A DNA stretch of 7,523 nt, from the NCBI GenBank assembly GCA_016293845.1, contig JAEDDH010000051.1, positions 1 through 7,523 of the forward strand. The letters are read 5' to 3'. Positions 4,406-7,523 of this stretch are shown here, piece after piece (within the stretch, counting starts at the first letter, position 1; the number at the start of each line of letters is the position of its first letter). The DNA is from Bacteroidales bacterium. GTDB taxonomy: Bacteria > Bacteroidota > Bacteroidia > Bacteroidales > UBA3824. Made by a program: the position numbers and the translations under genes. The notes under the pieces are model-generated. The model did not search any database, was not told the DNA's origin, and worked only from the letters and a program-made list of their open reading frames with translations.

Positions 4406-6098
4406 TGGCCAAAACTTCGGCGCGATGTTCGCGCAAATTGCGCAGCGTTTGCAGTTCGAAGATTGTGCAGCGAGGGCAGCCAGACTGAACAGAGGTTAGA
4501 TTTTGAGGTCTAACCTCTTGTTTTTTAATAATAATTTGCGGTTCGCAGAGGGTGTTTTTTGAAGTGTCAAAATTTGCGCCAAAATTGCCCGCAAAACCTT
4601 GTGTTCCCTCGGGTTCGCAAGATCCGCCATTTTCGCCGCCGGCTGAATGGTCGCTGGACACCGAACTTTCCATGTAACAGAACGGCGCGTTTAATTCGTA
4701 ACCGATGTTTCCTTCTTTCAAAACAAGCTTTTTGAAAATAAAATGTAAAAGAAGCTGTTTGTTTTCGATTGATTTTCCTTGGGCGTATGCTGTGCCGATA
4801 TGGCTGACAAGTTCAAACAGATCAAGGACAACTTCATTGAAACCGTCGTCGGCTTCGCCATGTGCCTTTATTTCGCTTATTAAGCGGCCTTTTTTAAGCA
4901 ACATATCGTCGCGCTTGTCTTCGTATGTCTGCTTGTCGATTTCGTCGTCCAGACGCATATTAAACAGTTTTTCAAGCCGTGCTTCTATTTTGGTTATTTC
5001 GGCTTTTAGGCGCGACAATTCTTCGTTTCTAAAATCAACCTCGGATTGTTTGGCGTCTTTGATATGCTGTCGGAAATGCTGCAACATTTCTTCGGGAATC
5101 GCGATCCGGTTTAAGATTGATATTATTTGATTGTCAATTTCCCTTTCCGGAATATATAGACGCGTGCCGTTTTCCTTATAGCACACAACATAAAAGAACT
5201 TTTGCTTCTTTAATTCGCAAGGGCAAATAATTTGCCTATAATAATCCGTAAAAATACCTCGGTATAAAAACGGCAGTTCGCCGTATTTGAAAGGCTTTGA
5301 GCCTTGCGCGGCCTTCTGTTCCTGCACTTTGTCCCACAATGCTTTTGAAATAAGCGGCGTGTAAATATGCCGATGTAACTTGCCTTTGACAAGCATTTCG
5401 CCGTAATAAAAAGGATTGCCTAAAATATGAAAAATAGATGTTGTTGTTAATTTTTTTCCGCTATATGAGCGCAAGCCCCAAGTGTCGGCCACTCTTGCCA
5501 ACTGGTGCGCCGATGTGCCGCCGATAGAATACATTTCAAACAAGCGGCGGACTTTCGTTGCGTCAGGTTCTTTCGGCCGTATGCTGTGCTTGCCGTCTGC
5601 GTCAACAAAATTTTCGTAACCGCAAGGCGCGACTCCGGCGCGTTCCCCGTTTTTCAGTTTATAATCAAGCGAACGACGGACGTTTTCGGAAAGCTGCAAG
5701 ACATAAGCCTTTGCCCCCATAACCGAAAAATCCCAACGCATAATATCGGTTGATGTAGCTTTTTTACCGATAACCATTCCTTCGCGGAAAAAATGAAGTT
5801 CGATTTTTTCTTGCCGGATCAGGTCGTCAAGCATAACACTTTCTTTGAAAGAACGCTGCACCCGATCGACGGCGTCGGCAATGATTGCGATTGTTTCTGT
5901 CTGCTCCTTGCAGAAATCAATCATCTGCATAAATTCTTTACGCTTGCCGCGCGTTGAACTCTCTATAATTTGAAAAGTCTTGATAACTTCTAACTGTTTG
6001 CGTTTCGCATAGTCTAAAAGGCGTGTATTTTGAGCGGGCAGGCTGTGTCCTTCTTCCTGCTCCCTCGTCGATACTCTTGTTAATATTACCGCCTTCAT
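4362..6098 (-). CDS. Large serine recombinase (phage integrase)
   Basis: 578 residues. The resolvase domain (1-145) has the catalytic motif TRVSTREQ with Ser10 and Arg8, and DAVDRVQRS (75-83) with the active-site arginines. The Recombinase domain starts at about GERAGVAPCGY (151-161) and includes GNPFYYGEM (228-235). The zinc-ribbon position (278-312) keeps only Cys292, Cys294 and Cys306, where the family normally has two Cys pairs, so it looks degenerate. A long charged coiled coil follows (about 350-412). The family integrates phage DNA at attP/attB through a Ser-DNA intermediate. The last 100 residues are unusual: a Gly/Ser-rich linker, then a CPRC pair (541-544) and an amphipathic helix, part of it encoded across the opposing terminator. 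The ATG at 6098 has GGAAG upstream and begins inside another small gene. Leftward, it meets the lysis operon tail to tail. Confidence 0.93.
   Translation of the reverse strand: MKAVILTRVSTREQEEGHSLPAQNTRLLDYAKRKQLEVIKTFQIIESSTRGKRKEFMQMIDFCKEQTETIAIIADAVDRVQRSFKESVMLDDLIRQEKIELHFFREGMVIGKKATSTDIMRWDFSVMGAKAYVLQLSENVRRSLDYKLKNGERAGVAPCGYENFVDADGKHSIRPKEPDATKVRRLFEMYSIGGTSAHQLARVADTWGLRSYSGKKLTTTSIFHILGNPFYYGEMLVKGKLHRHIYTPLISKALWDKVQEQKAAQGSKPFKYGELPFLYRGIFTDYYRQIICPCELKKQKFFYVVCYKENGTRLYIPEREIDNQIISILNRIAIPEEMLQHFRQHIKDAKQSEVDFRNEELSRLKAEITKIEARLEKLFNMRLDDEIDKQTYEDKRDDMLLKKGRLISEIKAHGEADDGFNEVVLDLFELVSHIGTAYAQGKSIENKQLLLHFIFKKLVLKEGNIGYELNAPFCYMESSVSSDHSAGGENGGSCEPEGTQGFAGNFGANFDTSKNTLCEPQIIIKKQEVRPQNLTSVQSGCPRCTIFELQTLRNLREHRAEVLAIKEVLAYVREKLAA
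4491..4526 (+). terminator. Intrinsic terminator for the lysis operon, inside the recombinase coding region
   Basis: A perfect 10-bp inverted repeat, AGAGGTTAGA (4491-4500) and TCTAACCTCT (4509-4518), with an 8-base loop, is followed on the + strand by TG and six T (4521-4526). No T tract follows in the leftward direction, so it should stop rightward transcription only. It lies 86 bases after the NrdD-like stop and within codons 527-536 of the convergent recombinase. Confidence 0.8.
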
Positions 6099-6228
6099 TC
6101 TTCGCTTCCGTTATACAAACCATTAAACACTTCATTGCACCCGTAAACATACGAGACATTTCGGCCAGTTCGTCCAACGCGACAGGCTTTCCGATTAAAT
6201 TTTGTATGTCTTCTTCAAGTGCTTTCAT
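5938..6228 (-). CDS. Small unknown protein overlapping the recombinase start
   Basis: 96 residues from the ATG at 6228; no clear ribosome site (only AAAAGAC). The first 45 residues (MKALEEDIQNLIGKPVALDE, then a Met-rich helix ending in ITEAKNEG) look like a real helical protein. The rest, from about residue 44, is read in another frame through the first 161 bases of the recombinase and has the basic, low-quality look of off-frame translation. Either the two genes truly overlap, or the original gene ended near 6095 and lost its stop. It is the only candidate gene between dUTPase and recombinase. Function unknown. Confidence 0.5.
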   Translation of the reverse strand: MKALEEDIQNLIGKPVALDELAEMSRMFTGAMKCLMVCITEAKNEGGNINKSIDEGAGRRTQPARSKYTPFRLCETQTVRSYQDFSNYREFNARQA

Positions 6229-6269
6229 TGTCTTTTATAACGATTTTCGTAAATTTTCAAGTTTAAAGT

Positions 6270-6716
6270 TTATTTTGTGCCGGTTGATCCGAAGCCCTTG
6301 TTGCCGCGTTTGGTCGGCGTTAGCTGTTTGGCCGCTTCAATAACCGGCTTAAATATCGGGCAGACAACAAGCTGCGCGATCCGGTCAAGCGGTTCAATCG
6401 TTGCTTCGGTATTGTTGAAATTAAAGATTGTAATTGATATTTCGCCGCGATATGAAAGATCAATCGTGCCGAATTGCGCAACAATTCCGCGCGCAGTTAG
6501 GCCGGAACGTGGCCGAACTTGTAATTCTGCCGAGCAAGACGGCGCATAAGATTGATTGATAAACTCAACAGCGACACCGGTCGGAACAGTAACGCGGCCA
6601 AAAGGCTCAATCTTTATCGGTTCTTCTACGGCGGCGCGAACATCAAAGCCGCTGTCGCCCTCTTGGCTGATAAGTTCTGGAATATTAGGAAATAAATATT
6701 TAACTTTTAGCTTCAT
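6270..6716 (-). CDS. dut: dUTP diphosphatase (dUTPase)
   Basis: 148 residues, full length for the trimeric family. All five motifs are present in order: DSGFD (21-25), RPRSGL (68-73), GTIDLSYRGE (83-92) with Asp86 as the catalytic base, DRIAQLVVCPI (111-121) and RGNKGFGSTG (137-146). It hydrolyses dUTP to dUMP and pyrophosphate, keeps uracil out of phage DNA and supplies dUMP for thymidylate. Its start overlaps the stop of the methyltransferase gene (ATGA), with AAGGA 9 bases upstream, so the two are probably translated together. No unusual residues were seen. Confidence 0.96.
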   Translation of the reverse strand: MKLKVKYLFPNIPELISQEGDSGFDVRAAVEEPIKIEPFGRVTVPTGVAVEFINQSYAPSCSAELQVRPRSGLTARGIVAQFGTIDLSYRGEISITIFNFNNTEATIEPLDRIAQLVVCPIFKPVIEAAKQLTPTKRGNKGFGSTGTK

Positions 6717-7165
6717 CTTGTTATGTCCTTCTTAAAATATACAATAGTTGTTCCGGAGTTATTGCCTTTCATCGGCTGTTTTGTTTCCGGATCTATAAAA
6801 GCAACGCGGCCGGATAAAGTTTCGTAAAAGAAATTCTTTTTGATGTATTGCTGAAATGCCTTGCTGTCTTGGCAGTTTGACGGCAGCACCATAACAACAA
6901 CCGGACAATCGCCGTTGATAACTTCATCATAAGCCTTTTTGATAAATGCGGCCTTTTGGCTAAACGGCGGATTGCAAAACACGCGATCCCCCCCCCACGA
7001 TATTTTAAGCGCGTCAATACCGTTGTCGTAGAAAAAACCACGTTCGCACTTGCAATCTTCCGTTGTGCAGGCTGCGTCAAGCGTGAAGTTGAAAATATCG
7101 TTTAGCTGTTTGAAGACGTGATCCGGCGTGCGGAAGTTGTCATTTCCTTTAACGTTCATTTTCAT
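6713..7165 (-). CDS. Phage N6-adenine DNA methyltransferase (Dam family)
   Basis: 150 residues, typical of the short phage Dam family. It opens with FRTPDHVFKQLNDIF (11-25) and TLDAAC (28-33), has the catalytic motif CNPPFS (64-69, the NPPF variant of DPPY), and ends with GRVAFIDP (119-126) and an NSGTTIVYF strand. It would move a methyl group from S-adenosylmethionine to N6 of adenine in DNA; the target site cannot be read from sequence. Likely roles are protection from restriction or timing of replication. A run of nine G (on the coding strand) encodes Trp57-Gly-Gly-Asp just before the active site and is prone to slippage. Start at 7165 overlaps the upstream stop (ATGA); AAAGG lies 9 bases before it. 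A second ATG two codons in is possible. Confidence 0.9.
   Translation of the reverse strand: MKMNVKGNDNFRTPDHVFKQLNDIFNFTLDAACTTEDCKCERGFFYDNGIDALKISWGGDRVFCNPPFSQKAAFIKKAYDEVINGDCPVVVMVLPSNCQDSKAFQQYIKKNFFYETLSGRVAFIDPETKQPMKGNNSGTTIVYFKKDITR
6988..6996 (-). repeat. Homopolymer G9 tract within the methyltransferase gene
   Basis: Nine consecutive C on the + strand (G on the coding strand) encode parts of Trp57, Gly58, Gly59 and Asp60. The gene is in frame here. A one-base gain or loss would remove the catalytic NPPF motif, so the tract could act as an on/off switch, or could be a site of sequencing error. Confidence 0.9.
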
Positions 7166-7380
7166 TTTTTGCGGCCTTTACGTTTTTTAATATTCAATTC
7201 TTTTGAAATTTTATTTGCTAAATCTTCGTAAAACAAAACTTCGTCTTCTTCTGTTGCCGCTTCGCAAGCGTCATTAACAATAAAAAGACACTCGGCAAGT
7301 AATCCTTTTAAGTTGAATATTTTTTCTTTAAGTCTGTAAATTTTTATTGCTTCAAAATTTTTTTGTTTCATATTTTCCAT
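7162..7380 (-). CDS. Small unknown phage protein
   Basis: 72 residues from the ATG at 7380, chosen because AGGTGG (7386-7391) lies 5 bases before it; a GTG at 7389 would add three residues but lacks a ribosome site. The protein is helical and charged: a basic N-terminal helix (MKQKNFEAIKIYRLKEKIF), a middle with ECLFIVNDACEAATEEDE, and a very basic end (NIKKRKGRKK) that could contact nucleic acid. No family recognised. Its stop overlaps the methyltransferase start by four bases, placing it in the same leftward early operon. Confidence 0.65.
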   Translation of the reverse strand: MENMKQKNFEAIKIYRLKEKIFNLKGLLAECLFIVNDACEAATEEDEVLFYEDLANKISKELNIKKRKGRKK

Positions 7381-7389
7381 TTTCGCCAC

Positions 7390-7523
7390 CTATTTAAAAA
7401 GTTTTTCGTTCTTTGCTATGAAGCCGCGTTGAAAGTCAAGAACGGCCTGAAGCGTGTTTACGACATACTCCATAAGTTCGATTTGATAATCGGCTTCTTT
7501 TTGCGTCATGCGTCCGTCGGACA
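7390..7523 (-). CDS. C-terminal part of an unknown protein, cut by the window edge
   Basis: The frame is open from 7523 leftward to a TAG at 7390-7392. The visible end reads as SDGRMTQKEADYQIELMEY followed by VVNTLQAVLDFQRGFIAKNEKLFK: helical, with no membrane segment. A Met inside (ATG at about 7509) could be the true start of a 39-residue protein, but the frame continues upstream. It lies directly before, and not overlapping, the next leftward gene and is probably in the same operon. Function unknown. Confidence 0.5.
   Translation of the reverse strand, partial: SDGRMTQKEADYQIELMEYVVNTLQAVLDFQRGFIAKNEKLFK

Noticed and set aside
4705..5130. 141-codon open frame on the + strand inside the recombinase gene
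   Set aside because: Ser-rich antisense shadow of the recombinase coiled-coil region with no ribosome site; the recombinase frame explains the base pattern.
1..7523. CRISPR array, tRNA or rRNA genes
   Set aside because: No regularly spaced repeats and no cloverleaf or rRNA-like segments were seen by eye; a tRNA scan was not possible.

Overview
The window is part of a tailed temperate phage or prophage. The host is probably Gram-negative: the lysis module ends in a spanin pair, including a small lipoprotein with a clear lipobox that only makes sense with an outer membrane. Several rightward genes are linked by ATGA or TGATG overlaps and have AAGGAG-like ribosome sites. I cannot name the host.

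Left part (1-2676): a complete-looking diversity-generating retroelement (DGR). The 3' end of a tail-fibre or adhesin-type gene holds a variable repeat (VR, 1053-1156). A matching template repeat (TR, 1325-1428) lies 272 bases downstream, followed by a reverse transcriptase gene (1585-2676). Over 104 aligned bases VR and TR differ at 13 positions, and all 13 are adenines in TR (13 of 23 adenines, 0 of 81 other bases). This is the hallmark of adenine-directed mutagenic retrohoming. No accessory Avd gene is visible. The 408-base gap between target and RT (1177-1584) holds two hairpins, the TR and an apparently folded spacer RNA.

Middle (2663-4405, + strand): a late tail/lysis run. It contains a small unknown protein, an XkdX-like 45-residue protein, a coiled-coil protein with one membrane segment (XhlA- or holin-like), a SleB-type cell wall hydrolase, an Rz-like inner spanin with an overlapping Rz1-like outer spanin, and a 64-residue protein resembling the C-terminal motif of anaerobic ribonucleotide reductase. 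A strong intrinsic terminator for this run (4491-4526) lies inside the 3' end of the convergent recombinase gene.

Right part (4362-7523, - strand): an early/integration run read leftward. It contains a partial gene at the window edge, a small unknown protein, a Dam-type N6-adenine methyltransferase carrying a G9 tract, dUTPase, a small unknown gene overlapping the next start, and a large serine recombinase.

Together: the DGR diversifies the tip of a receptor-binding protein, the late genes end in host lysis, and the leftward genes handle nucleotide hygiene, DNA modification and integration.
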